A stretch of 40,055 nt of DNA from Cryobacterium sp. (GCA_019638935.1 JAHBSW010000021.1:1-40055), one strand, 5' to 3'; shown: positions 7,890-16,521, counted from the stretch's first letter. Numbers and translations are program-made. The notes: generated by a model from the sequence alone, not told the origin.

Positions 7890-8719
7890 CCGGTTCGCCA
7901 GGCTTCGACGATTTCGAGGTACGACCGGGCAGTGCAACATCGCTCGTGCGCACGATCGTCGGAGTGTTTCTGCGCGACCTCGGTGGCACGATCACCTCGG
8001 CCGAACTCGTGCGCCTGCTCGGCGCCGTCGATGTGTCGGCCACGCATGCGCGCACCGCGATCACCCGTGTGAAGAACAAGGGCCTGCTGCTGAGCACCGA
8101 GGTAACTGGCCAGCCCGGTTACGAGTTGAATCCGGATGCCGTGCCCGCCCTCGAGAGGGGCGACCGCCGCATCTATCGCTACCGCCAGCAGGGTGAGACC
8201 GAGCTGTGGTGCCTCATCTCGTACTCCGTGCCCGAGTCGCAGCGAGATGCGCGTCACCAGCTGCGCAAGCGTCTCGGCTTCATCGGCTGCGGTACGGTGG
8301 CGCACGGTCTCTGGATCGCGCCCGGACACCTCGCGGGCGAGGTGGAGCAGATTCTCGACGAGCTCGACCTGCGCGACGCGGCTACGGTCTTCATGACGGG
8401 CACACCGCGCACAGCAGGGTCGCTCGTGGGCGCTGCGGCAAGCTGGTGGGACCTCGACCGTCTCGCCGAGCTGCACCGCGGCTTCCTCGCCGCGACGGAC
8501 GGATTCGAGGCGGATGCTTCGCTCGGCTCACTCGACCCCGAAACCGCGTTCGCGCGGTGGGTGCGCTCCGTGGACGAGTGGCGCATCCTGCCCTACGTCG
8601 ACCCGGGCTTGCCCACTGCCATGCTGCCGCCCGCGTGGCCGGGTTTCGCGGCGATCGAGCGCTTCGGTCGGCTGCGGGCCGACCTGGAAGCTCTGGCGCG
8701 TGCCTTCGCCGGTATCTGA
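7886..8719 (+). CDS. PaaX-family transcriptional regulator of the kyn operon
   Basis: 277-residue regulator with the PaaX layout: an N-terminal winged helix (TSLVRTIVGVFLRDLGG through HARTAITRVKNKGLL, residues 15-75), a middle segment, and the C-terminal PaaX domain. PaaX proteins are usually repressors released by an aryl-CoA ligand. Here the gene is last in kynA-amidohydrolase-kynU and overlaps kynU by 4 bases (GTGA). It probably controls this operon and its ligand may be an intermediate such as anthranilate, its CoA thioester or kynurenine. Start GTG 7886 was chosen for the overlap and for alignment of the helix-turn-helix. Ligand and operator are not identifiable here. Confidence 0.85.
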   Translation: MTGSPGFDDFEVRPGSATSLVRTIVGVFLRDLGGTITSAELVRLLGAVDVSATHARTAITRVKNKGLLLSTEVTGQPGYELNPDAVPALERGDRRIYRYRQQGETELWCLISYSVPESQRDARHQLRKRLGFIGCGTVAHGLWIAPGHLAGEVEQILDELDLRDAATVFMTGTPRTAGSLVGAAASWWDLDRLAELHRGFLAATDGFEADASLGSLDPETAFARWVRSVDEWRILPYVDPGLPTAMLPPAWPGFAAIERFGRLRADLEALARAFAGI

Positions 8720-8733
8720 CTCGACGCCCCGCT

Positions 8734-8935
8734 CCGCTGGTCGAGTAGTGCGCGCAGACTCTTCCCCAAACCGCTAGTCGGGTAGCGCGCGCAGATTCTT
8801 CCTCAACCCGCTGGTCGAGTAGCGCCCGTAGGGCGCGTATCGAGACCCTTCTTACGGCGAGGTGTCGACACGCGCGCTTCCGACCGCCGAGACGGCGGTC
8901 GCCGCTGTGCCGCGCGCTACTCAACCAACGAGTGT
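8734..8935. repeat. Repeat cluster: 37-bp tandem half-copies plus full palindromic copies
   Basis: The left half of the intergenic repeat is duplicated in tandem: two 37-bp units (8734-8770 and 8771-8807) that differ at a few bases. A full hairpin copy follows (8808-8848, CTGGTCGAGTAGCGCCC ... GGGCGCGTATCGAGACC). An inverted half-copy at 8918-8933 (CTACTCAACCAACGAG) closes the cluster next to the EamA gene. It lies between two convergent genes and holds no gene. Confidence 0.7.
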
Positions 8936-8936
8936 C

Positions 8937-9878
8937 TTACGCCAGTGCCAGCATTCCCGCCGCCACGAGGGCGAGCACCAAACCCACACCCTGCAGCGGC
9001 GCGATGCGTTCGCGCAGCACCACCGCCGCGAGAATGATCGTGCCGGCCGGGTAGAGCGCCGTGAGCACGGCCATGACCGAGAGGTCGCCGATGCGCAGCC
9101 CCCAGAGCAGCAGCACGTTCGCGATCGCGTCGATCATGCCGCAGGAGACGGCGAGCCAGAACCCCGCCCGCCAGCCCACGCTCAGCAGGCCGACGGGCCG
9201 GGATCCCCCGACATCCGTCGTCGCTGTGCCCGTCACCGCCGCGCCCGTCACCGTTGCCGACCGCCCCCGCCGAGCAGCCACGAGCGCGAGCACCCCGATG
9301 ACGGAGAACATGACGACCGCGTTGACGCCGCGGTTGGCGATGAGGGGCACGAGGCCCGAATCATCCGGCGTCAGATCGATGAGGATGAGGAACGCGCCGA
9401 TCATCGTTCCGGAACCGATCGCCATGAGCAGTCCCGTGAGGGTCGGCCGCACGGCGGTCTCCTCCTTAACGATGCCGACGAGCACGACCGCGACGAGCGC
9501 GATGCCGATGGCGATGTAGCCGAGCAGCGGCAGCCGTTCACCGCGCAGCACGCCCGCCATGAGCGGAACGAAGGCCGAGACGAGCGCCGTCAACGGCGAC
9601 AGGATGCTCATGGGTCCGATCGCGAGGCACGCGTAGAGCAGTGTGATGGCGATCGCCCCCGTGACGCCCGAGATGCCGCCGTAGAGCACGGCGCTCCACG
9701 ACCACTCGCCGCCGAGCAGCGGCAGGGCGGCGAACAGCACGACGAGTCCCGACAGCGCTCCGATCGCCGTGACCCGGATCGCGCTCACGCGCTTCGAGGC
9801 GATCCCGCCGATGAAGTCGGCGAAGCCGTAGACGAGGGCGGCGGTGAGTCCGACGAGTACGGTGAGCACGAGAACCAA
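8937..9878 (-). CDS. EamA/DMT-superfamily transporter
   Basis: Integral membrane protein of 313 residues with about ten hydrophobic segments in two repeated halves, as in EamA (drug/metabolite transporter) exporters. The first half runs from LTVLVGLTAALVYGFADFIGG, and the second ends in LYPAGTIILAAVVLRERI and a final helix. RKxxA-like ends of helices and SILSPLTALVSAFVPLMAG fit the family. Substrate cannot be predicted. It is convergent with the kyn operon, so it is not co-transcribed with it, although export of an aromatic amine such as anthranilate is conceivable. Confidence 0.8.
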   Translation of the reverse strand: MVLVLTVLVGLTAALVYGFADFIGGIASKRVSAIRVTAIGALSGLVVLFAALPLLGGEWSWSAVLYGGISGVTGAIAITLLYACLAIGPMSILSPLTALVSAFVPLMAGVLRGERLPLLGYIAIGIALVAVVLVGIVKEETAVRPTLTGLLMAIGSGTMIGAFLILIDLTPDDSGLVPLIANRGVNAVVMFSVIGVLALVAARRGRSATVTGAAVTGTATTDVGGSRPVGLLSVGWRAGFWLAVSCGMIDAIANVLLLWGLRIGDLSVMAVLTALYPAGTIILAAVVLRERIAPLQGVGLVLALVAAGMLALA

Positions 9879-10056
9879 GCCTAGAGAACAGCGTCAGCGC
9901 ACGATCGCAACAACTGGTGCACGCTTGCTTTGTAGATACCCACAGTTCTAGCCGGGGCATCCGAATCGCTTGCTTGTCGTTCTCGCACTGGCCATTTCCC
10001 CGCCGTCACCGACGTGCTTAGCCTTGAAGAACCGACCGCTCCGAAAGGCACGACCC

Positions 10057-12174
10057 ATGGTGGATACCGCGTCACGCATCTCGCTCGAGACGGAGGTCGA
10101 CGAGCAGCTCGACCGCGCAGCCGGGGGGCGCGCGGCATCCGTCGACGTGCCGGCGCTCGCCCGCGTGCTCGCCGGCTCGTGGGCCGACGTTCGCCTCGAG
10201 GCGCGGGAGATGACGAAGCGTCCCGAGCTGCACAAGGTCGAGGGGATGCCGTACGCCGAGCATCGTGAGCGCGTGCTCGGCCAGTTGAAGCTGCTGGCGA
10301 AGCTCGGCAGCTCGAAGCGGGCGTTCCCGAAGTCGGTGGGCGGGCTCGAGGACCACGGCGGCAACCTCGCCGCCTTCGAGGAGCTCATCACCGCCGACCC
10401 CTCGCTCGCCATCAAGGGCGGCGTGCAGTGGGGGCTCTTCGGCGCGGCCGTGCTGCACCTCGGCACCGAGCCGCACCACAGGGCGTGGCTGCCCGACGCC
10501 ATCTCGGTGAAGGTTCCGGGGGCGTTCGCGATGACCGAGATCGGGCACGGATCGGATGTTGCGAGCATCGGCACGACGGCGACCTACGACCCGAAACGAC
10601 AGGAGTTCGTCATCCACACGCCGTTCACGGCCGCGACGAAGGAGTTCCTCGGCAACGCTGCCCTTCACGCGACGGCGGCGGTCGTGTTCGCCCAGCTCAT
10701 CACCAAGGGCGTGAACCACGGCGTGCACGCGTTCTATGTTCCGGTTCGAAGTGCCGACGGCAGCTTCCTGCCCGGCATCACCGGTTATGACGATGGCGTC
10801 AAGGGCGGGCTGAACGGGGTCGACAACGGTCGCCTCGCGTTCGACTCGGTGCGGGTGCCGCGCACGAATCTGCTCAACAAGTACGGGGACGTCGCCGAGG
10901 ACGGCTCCTACTCGTCGCCCATCGACAGCCCCGGCCGCCGCTTCTTCACGATGATCGGAACCCTCGTGCAGGGCCGCGTGTCACTCGCCGGCTCGGCCGC
11001 GCTCGCGGCATCCCTCGGTCTGACGATCGCGGTCACCTACGGAAACCAGCGCCGCCAGTTCACCGCCGGAAGCGACACCGACGAGGTCGTGCTGCTCGAC
11101 TACCAGCGGCACCAGCGTCGCCTCATCACCCGCCTCGCCGAGAACTACGCGAACACCTTCGCGCACGACGAGCTGCTGCAGAAGTTCGACGACGTCTTCA
11201 GCGGCAGGAGCGACACGGATGCCGACCGCCAAGACCTCGAGACTTTCGCCGCCGCGATCAAGCCGCTCGCCACCTGGCACGCGCTCGACGCCCTGCAGGA
11301 GGCGCGGGAGGCGTGCGGCGGGGCGGGCTTCATGGCCGAGAACCGGCTCACGGGCCTGCGCGCCGACCTCGACGTGTGGGTGACGTTCGAGGGCGACAAC
11401 ACCGTGCTGCTGCAGCTCGTCGCGAAGCGCCTGCTCACCGACTACAGCGCGAAGTTCAAGAACGCCGACTCGGGCGCGCTCGCGCGCTACGTCGTCGGGA
11501 TGGCGGCCGACCGCGCCTACCACGGCACGGGCCTTCGCACTCTCGCGCAGACCATCAGGGACTTCGGCTCGACCGCGCGCAGCGTCTCGGAGCTGCGCGA
11601 GACGAACGTGCAGCGCGAGCTGCTCACCGACCGCGTCGAGACGATGATCGCCGACCTCGGCCAGCGCCTGCGCCCCGCCTCGAAGCTCTCGAAGCAGGGT
11701 GCCGCCGACCTGTTCAACTCGGTGCAGAACGAGCTCATCGAGGCCGCTCGCGCCCACGCCGAGCTGCTCGCCTGGGAGGCGTTCACCCGCGGAGTCGAGG
11801 CGATGCCGGATGCGGGCACGCGCCAGGTGCTCGAGTGGCTGCACGACGTCTACGGCCTTGGACTCATCGAGAAGCACCTCTCCTGGTACCTCATCAACGG
11901 CCGCCTCTCGCCGCAGCGTGCGCAGGCGATCACGGCCTACATCGACCGCCTGCTGGCTCGCCTGCGTCCGCACGCGCAAGACTTGGTGGATGCGTTCGGT
12001 TTCGCTCCCGAGCACGTGCGGGCTCCCATCGCGAGCGGCATCGAGGCCGAGCGTCAGGATGAGGCGCGCACCTACTACCGCGAGCTGTGGGCCTCGGGCT
12101 CGGCACCCGCCGACGAGAAGGCGCTGCGCGCCGCCCTCGAGAAGCCATCGGATGTGGAGACGGCGGAGGAGTAG
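10057..12174 (+). CDS. Acyl-CoA oxidase/dehydrogenase family protein
   Basis: FAD-dependent flavoenzyme of the acyl-CoA oxidase branch, oxidising acyl-CoA to trans-2-enoyl-CoA. It is 705 residues, the length of acyl-CoA oxidases rather than the roughly 380 of ordinary dehydrogenases. The central domain shows AMTEIGHGSDVASIGTTATY and ATKEFLGNAALHATAAVVF. The C-terminal half shows REACGGAGFMAENRLTGLR and WVTFEGDNTVLLQLVAKRLL, including the Glu expected for catalysis. Start ATG 10057 has an AAAGG ribosome site. A more upstream in-frame start gives a non-family N-terminus. It stands alone, followed by an 85-bp inverted-end element. Whether electrons go to O2 or to ETF cannot be told. Confidence 0.85.
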   Translation: MVDTASRISLETEVDEQLDRAAGGRAASVDVPALARVLAGSWADVRLEAREMTKRPELHKVEGMPYAEHRERVLGQLKLLAKLGSSKRAFPKSVGGLEDHGGNLAAFEELITADPSLAIKGGVQWGLFGAAVLHLGTEPHHRAWLPDAISVKVPGAFAMTEIGHGSDVASIGTTATYDPKRQEFVIHTPFTAATKEFLGNAALHATAAVVFAQLITKGVNHGVHAFYVPVRSADGSFLPGITGYDDGVKGGLNGVDNGRLAFDSVRVPRTNLLNKYGDVAEDGSYSSPIDSPGRRFFTMIGTLVQGRVSLAGSAALAASLGLTIAVTYGNQRRQFTAGSDTDEVVLLDYQRHQRRLITRLAENYANTFAHDELLQKFDDVFSGRSDTDADRQDLETFAAAIKPLATWHALDALQEAREACGGAGFMAENRLTGLRADLDVWVTFEGDNTVLLQLVAKRLLTDYSAKFKNADSGALARYVVGMAADRAYHGTGLRTLAQTIRDFGSTARSVSELRETNVQRELLTDRVETMIADLGQRLRPASKLSKQGAADLFNSVQNELIEAARAHAELLAWEAFTRGVEAMPDAGTRQVLEWLHDVYGLGLIEKHLSWYLINGRLSPQRAQAITAYIDRLLARLRPHAQDLVDAFGFAPEHVRAPIASGIEAERQDEARTYYRELWASGSAPADEKALRAALEKPSDVETAEE

Positions 12175-12220
12175 CTCGCAGGCCCACCCCCCAAGCCGCG
12201 CCCGGCGCCGCTCTCGTCCT

Positions 12221-12305
12221 GTGCGAAATGCAGGAGATTCTGCAACTTCGCCCGGTTTTGCCCATGGCGCAGAGTTCGTCGAGTGCGTTCTCCTGCATTT
12301 CGCAC
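12221..12305. repeat. 85-bp inverted-end element, copy A
   Basis: Ends GTGCGAAATGCAGGAGA and TCTCCTGCATTTCGCAC are exact inverted repeats of 17 bases. The interior (51 bases) is not shared with copy B. The second copy at 18670-18754 has the same ends and exactly the same 85-bp length. It lies between the acyl-CoA oxidase and recQ. It could be a non-autonomous mobile element or a hairpin terminator. Confidence 0.75.
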
Positions 12306-12334
12306 GGGGCGGATAGAGGGTCACCCGTCCCCAG

Positions 12335-12340
12335 TACTCT
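12335..12340 (+). promoter_or_regulatory. Candidate recQ -10 (leaderless start)
   Basis: TACTCT fits TAnnnT and ends 7 bases before the ATG at 12348. There is no ribosome-binding site between them, so a leaderless recQ message is likely. Confidence 0.4.
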
Positions 12341-12347
12341 GAACGAC

Positions 12348-14255
12348 ATGGTCACAGCACTCGACACCCTGCACCGCGTGTTCGGGTACGAGGCATTCCG
12401 CGGCGAGCAGGCCGAGATCATCGACCACGTCGTCGGGGGCGGCGACGCCATCGTTCTCATGCCCACGGGCGGTGGCAAGAGCCTCTGCTACCAGATCCCC
12501 TCGCTCGTGCGCGAGGGAACGGGCGTGGTCATCTCCCCGCTCATCGCGCTCATGCAAGACCAGGTGGATGCCCTGGCTGCTCTCGGGGTGCGCGCCGCCT
12601 TTCTCAACTCGACCCAGAGCCCGGCGGAGCGCGCATCCGTCGAGCAGCAGTACCTGAGCGGTGAACTCGACGTGCTCTACCTCGCGCCGGAGCGGCTCAC
12701 GATGCCTGCCACGGCCGACTTTCTCGATCGCGGAAAGATCGCCCTCTTCGCCATCGACGAGGCGCACTGCGTGTCGCAGTGGGGGCACGACTTCCGGCCC
12801 GACTACCTCGCGCTGTCGATGCTGCACGAGCGGTGGCCGAGCATCCCGCGCATCGCCCTCACGGCGACGGCGACCGAGCAGACTCACGCCGAGATCGCGA
12901 AGCGACTGCGGCTCGGCGACGCGCGGCACTTCGTGTCGAGCTTCGACCGGCCGAACATCCAGTACCGCATCGTGCCGAAGGACCAGCCGCAGAAGCAGCT
13001 GCTCGAGTTCCTGCGAACCGAACACCCCGGCGACGCGGGCATCGTCTACTGCCTGTCGCGCGCATCCGTGGAGAAGACCGCCGAGTTCCTGACCGAGAAC
13101 GGCATCCCCGCACTGCCCTACCACGCGGGGCTGCCGGCGCCGGTGCGCGCCGCCAACCAGGCGCGCTTCCTGCGCGACGAGGGCACGATCATGGTCGCGA
13201 CGATCGCGTTCGGCATGGGAATCGACAAGCCCGATGTGCGCTTCGTCGCGCACCTCGACCTGCCCAAGAGCGTCGAGGGCTACTACCAGGAGACCGGTCG
13301 CGCGGGTCGCGACGGTCTGCCCTCGACCGCGTGGCTCGCCTACGGGCTTCAGGATGTCGTGCAGCAGCGGCGGATGATCGATCAATCCGAGGGCGACGCG
13401 GCTCACCGGCGGCGGCTCACCGCCCACCTCGACGCAATGCTCGCCCTGTGCGAGACCGTGGAGTGCCGCCGCCAGCAGCTGTTGGCGTACTTCGGAGAGA
13501 AGGCGGATGCGTGCGGCAACTGCGACACCTGCCTCACCCCTGCGGAGTCGTGGGACGGCACCGTGCCCGCGCAGAAGCTGCTCTCCACGGTCGTGCGACT
13601 GAAGCGCGAGCGCGGCCAGAAGTTCGGGGCGGGGCACCTCATCGACATCCTGCTGGGTAGGCAGACGCCGCGTGTCGACCAGTACCGGCACGACGACCTC
13701 GCGACCTTCGGCATCGGCGGTGAGCTGAGCGAACCCGAGTGGCGCGGCGTCGCGCGGCAGCTGCTCGCGCAGGGGTTGCTCGCCGTGAACTCCGACGGAT
13801 ACGGCACGCTCGTGCTCACCGACGACAGTGCGGCTGTGCTCTCGGGTGAGCGGGCCGTGCGATTCCGGCGCGAGCCCGAGCGCAGTGCCCGTCGACCCGG
13901 CAACCGGACGAAGTCCGGTGTATCGAAACCAGGCAGCCTCTCCCCCGAAGCGTTGCCCGTATTCGAAGCGCTGCGCGAGTGGCGCGCGTCGGCGGCGAAA
14001 GAGCAGGGCGTTCCCGCATACGTCGTATTCCACGATGCGACCCTCCGCGAGCTCGCGGAACGGCGACCGGTAAGCCACGAGCAGCTCTCCACCATCACCG
14101 GTGTCGGCGAGGTCAAACGGGAGCGTTACGGCGACGAGATTCTTGGGCTTCTCGCCGCACAATCGGATGTTGACACGCCCCGTTCGACGGCAGGCTCGGC
14201 TGAGTCGATCCACCACCTTCGGGAACGCAGCGACGATCCGCTATCGATGGAGTGA
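12348..14255 (+). CDS. recQ: ATP-dependent DNA helicase RecQ
   Basis: 3'-5' DNA helicase for recombination and replication-fork repair, 635 residues. Order of parts: FGYEAFRGEQAEII, Walker A (MPTGGGKSLCYQ, about residue 39), DEAH box in AIDEAHCVSQWGHDFRPDY, QETGRAGRDG (motif VI), a zinc-binding region with Cys in CETVECRR and CGNCDTC, a winged-helix RQC region, and an HRDC domain from about residue 545 to 620 (PVFEALREWR ... ITGVGEVKRERYG). The linker between RQC and HRDC contains part of the intergenic palindromic repeat (13904-13931), read as residues in frame. The start has no ribosome site. Confidence 0.95.
   Translation: MVTALDTLHRVFGYEAFRGEQAEIIDHVVGGGDAIVLMPTGGGKSLCYQIPSLVREGTGVVISPLIALMQDQVDALAALGVRAAFLNSTQSPAERASVEQQYLSGELDVLYLAPERLTMPATADFLDRGKIALFAIDEAHCVSQWGHDFRPDYLALSMLHERWPSIPRIALTATATEQTHAEIAKRLRLGDARHFVSSFDRPNIQYRIVPKDQPQKQLLEFLRTEHPGDAGIVYCLSRASVEKTAEFLTENGIPALPYHAGLPAPVRAANQARFLRDEGTIMVATIAFGMGIDKPDVRFVAHLDLPKSVEGYYQETGRAGRDGLPSTAWLAYGLQDVVQQRRMIDQSEGDAAHRRRLTAHLDAMLALCETVECRRQQLLAYFGEKADACGNCDTCLTPAESWDGTVPAQKLLSTVVRLKRERGQKFGAGHLIDILLGRQTPRVDQYRHDDLATFGIGGELSEPEWRGVARQLLAQGLLAVNSDGYGTLVLTDDSAAVLSGERAVRFRREPERSARRPGNRTKSGVSKPGSLSPEALPVFEALREWRASAAKEQGVPAYVVFHDATLRELAERRPVSHEQLSTITGVGEVKRERYGDEILGLLAAQSDVDTPRSTAGSAESIHHLRERSDDPLSME
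13904..13931. repeat. Palindromic repeat fragment inside recQ
   Basis: CCGGACGAAGTCCGG followed by TGTATCGAAACCA is the centre and right arm of the intergenic repeat. It lies in frame in recQ between the RQC and HRDC domains. The left arm (CTGGTTGAGTAG) is not recognisable. Confidence 0.6.
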
Positions 14256-14552
14256 TTCGCCCCCGAACTGGGGGGATCAGAGCGCCTATCGACCAATATT
14301 CTGCCTGCTATTTTGGTGGCAGCCTCGACACTTCCGTGGGGGCACCAACCCGCATGGAATTGCTGCTCTCAACCCTCGCAGCGCGAACTTCATCTGAATG
14401 GAGTGGTGTAGGCGTCCCTAGCCGCTGAAAGTCGACACGGTCACCCGAACTCGGCCGCGTCGCAACCCACAGCTTCGCGGTCGTCTACGCACGCGCCGTG
14501 GCACACGCTTGACCAGTGCGTTTGACAACCAATTATGAGGAGTCCTGACCGA
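14256..14552. other. Intergenic region recQ to surface protein gene
   Basis: 297 bases without a convincing gene and noticeably less GC-biased than its surroundings. Near the right end TTGACC (14509) and AATTAT (14531) are spaced 16 apart and could be -35 and -10 boxes. The implied start of transcription would fall on the ribosome site, so this is weak. Confidence 0.3.
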
Positions 14553-16340
14553 ATGACGAACGTACCACCGAAGATCTGGATCGATCCTCAGACCGGCCAG
14601 CCGATGATGCTCGACCCGGTGTCCGGTCAGCCGGTTGTCTACCAGGCTCCTGTCAACGAGGTGCCCCAGGTCTGGGTCGATCCGCAGTCCGGTCAGCCGA
14701 TGATGCTCGACCCCGTGAGCGGGCAGCCGGTTCCCTACGTGGCCCCGGCGGCTCAGGCTGCGGCTCCCGTGCCGGCGACTCCGGTTCCTGCCGCTCAGGT
14801 TCCTGCCGCTGCGGCCCCGGCGGTTCCGGCGACTCCCGCACCGGTGACTCCGGCCCCGGCGACCCCGGTTGCGCAGGCTCCGGCGGCTCAGGCTCCGGTT
14901 GCTGAGGCGACTCAGGCACCTGAAGAGCGGGTCGTGTACATGACGTTGCCGCCGAAGAAGAAGCGCACCGGCTTGATCGCAGGGCTCACGGTGGGAGCCG
15001 TCGCGATCGCCGCCGTCGGCTTCACCGGCTTCGTCACCCCCGGTTTCCTTCTCGGCGGCGGTGAGAACGAGGTCTTCCTCGAGGCCGCCGACGACATCGG
15101 GCGCGAGCCTTTCTCGGCCACGCCGCTCGCGGAGGCGCCCAACAAGGAGCTCGCCAAGCCCACGGTGGCTGAACCGGTCGCCTCGACCGTCCCCGCTGCA
15201 GCTGTCACGGGAGGCACCCCTGGCCTTTACGGCGGCAGCATGGATCTCGGCGTCTGTGACCCGCAGGGCATCGTCGACTTCTTGGCCGGTGACGCGGTGA
15301 AGGCGAAGGCGTGGGTGGACGCGTTCAACGCCGACCCGACCGTGGCGCTGCCCAACGGTGACGCGCTCACGACCGCCAACATCGCTCAGTACATCGGTTC
15401 GCTGACCTCGGTCGTGCTCACCTTCGACACCCGGGTGACGAACCACGGCTTCGCGAACGGGGCGGCCAAGCCGCTGCAGGCGGTGCTGCAGAAGGGTACC
15501 GCGGTGCTCGTCGATCAGAATGGTGTGCCGCGTGTGAAGTGCTACTGCGGCAACCCGCTGATTCCGGCGAAGCCCACCGCGGGCACGCCGAAGCTCACCG
15601 GGGACCCCTGGGAGGACTTCGACCCGAACGAGGTCAAGGTCGTCCAGCCCACAGAGGAGCCGATCTACGTCTTCGTGCTCACCGACATCGCCTCGCTCGT
15701 CGCCGGCGGCGACCTCACCTTCCTGAACCGCCTCGCCGGATCCAAGGGAACCGGTGGAGACCAGCTCAACGACGGCACCGACCCGAACGCGGCGATCGTT
15801 CAGGCCATCGCCCAGAACCCGCCCGGCCTGCTCGAGAACGACTCCTTCTCGGTGGACATCTCCGCGGGTGGGCTGCCGGTCGACCTGACGCCGACCCCCG
15901 ACGGCACCCCTCGCATCCAGATCGGAACCTTGACCGAGAACCACTGGGTGGGCACGGGCGGCAACCTGGAGAACGGAAACCTCAAGGGTTACTACACGGG
16001 AGCGACACCCCACATGAGGATCTCGGAGCTCAGCGCGACCGGCGAGGATGCGGCGCAGACCGCGGCCGAAGGGTTCCGGGGCGCTACTGCTGCGTCTGCC
16101 TGTGTTCCCACCCTCGTGCCGGTCTCGATCAATGGATGGACGGGCAACCGGTTCGAGTACCCTGCGTGCCCCTTCGACTTCCTAGCGGATGACGGAAACT
16201 GGTACGCCGGAAATGACACCCCGGTGATCCAGTACGGCCTTAATTCCATCGATGGTCACAGCCTCCTGATCACCTTCCGCGGCGGAATGGGACCGGAGCC
16301 GATGCTCTCGCAGACGCTGGCGACCTTCACCAAGAAGTAA
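14553..16340 (+). CDS. DUF6777-like membrane-anchored surface protein with N-terminal decapeptide repeats
   Basis: 595-residue protein. Residues 9-18, 19-28, 41-50 and 51-60 are four copies of a decapeptide of type (W/M)(I/L/V)DP(Q/V)(S/T)GQP(M/V). Residues 64-128 are Pro/Ala-rich. A basic stretch (KKKR) and one membrane helix at about 139-160 follow, so the N-terminus is probably cytoplasmic and the rest outside. From about residue 167 (EVFLEAADDIGREPF) the sequence resembles DUF6777 of Streptomyces membrane proteins, including LYGGSMDLGVCDP, DTRVTNHGFANG and a Cys-rich VKCYCGNPL. The C-terminal 230 residues are unassigned. Start ATG 14553 has GAGGAG about 10 bases upstream. Function unknown. 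Confidence 0.75.
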   Translation: MTNVPPKIWIDPQTGQPMMLDPVSGQPVVYQAPVNEVPQVWVDPQSGQPMMLDPVSGQPVPYVAPAAQAAAPVPATPVPAAQVPAAAAPAVPATPAPVTPAPATPVAQAPAAQAPVAEATQAPEERVVYMTLPPKKKRTGLIAGLTVGAVAIAAVGFTGFVTPGFLLGGGENEVFLEAADDIGREPFSATPLAEAPNKELAKPTVAEPVASTVPAAAVTGGTPGLYGGSMDLGVCDPQGIVDFLAGDAVKAKAWVDAFNADPTVALPNGDALTTANIAQYIGSLTSVVLTFDTRVTNHGFANGAAKPLQAVLQKGTAVLVDQNGVPRVKCYCGNPLIPAKPTAGTPKLTGDPWEDFDPNEVKVVQPTEEPIYVFVLTDIASLVAGGDLTFLNRLAGSKGTGGDQLNDGTDPNAAIVQAIAQNPPGLLENDSFSVDISAGGLPVDLTPTPDGTPRIQIGTLTENHWVGTGGNLENGNLKGYYTGATPHMRISELSATGEDAAQTAAEGFRGATAASACVPTLVPVSINGWTGNRFEYPACPFDFLADDGNWYAGNDTPVIQYGLNSIDGHSLLITFRGGMGPEPMLSQTLATFTKK

Positions 16341-16348
16341 CACCACGG

Positions 16349-16383
16349 CAGGGTGCGCTGGTCGAGTAGACCGACGCACCCTG
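16349..16383 (+). terminator. Possible terminator hairpin after the surface protein gene
   Basis: Arms CAGGGTGCG and CGCACCCTG form a perfect 9-bp stem around a loop holding a repeat half-copy (CTGGTCGAGTAG). It begins 9 bases after the stop codon. There is no T-tract, so the mode of termination is uncertain. Confidence 0.45.
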
Positions 16384-16410
16384 CTGGCCCCGGAGGCCGG
16401 CCGCACCTTG

Positions 16411-16495
16411 CTGGTTGAGGAGGCCAAAGGCCGTCTCGAAACCAACCTTCTTAGACTCGTTTCGAGGCGGCCTTCGGCCCTTCGGGGCCACCGAG
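16411..16495. repeat. Palindromic repeat copies before the metallopeptidase gene
   Basis: A full copy (TGGTTGAGGAGGCCAAAGG to CGTCTCGAAACCA, 16412-16444) is followed by an inverted, partly decayed copy (GTTTCGAGGCGGCCTTCGG, from about 16459). They lie between two same-direction genes, which is unusual for the family here. Confidence 0.65.
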
Positions 16496-16509
16496 GGGCG
16501 CATGGGTTG

Positions 16510-16515
16510 TACCGT
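16510..16515 (+). promoter_or_regulatory. Candidate -10 of metallopeptidase gene (leaderless)
   Basis: TACCGT fits TAnnnT, and 7 bases downstream is the A of the ATG at 16522. No ribosome-binding site is seen. Confidence 0.4.
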
Positions 16516-16521
16516 TATCCC

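Noticed and set aside
12321-14216. 631-codon open frame antisense to recQ
   Set aside because: Low-complexity His/Arg/Val/Asp composition and full overlap with a well-supported helicase.
14418-16013. 531-codon open frame antisense to the surface protein gene
   Set aside because: Arg/Gly/Ser/His repeats are the reverse reading of the Pro/Ala region; no family features.
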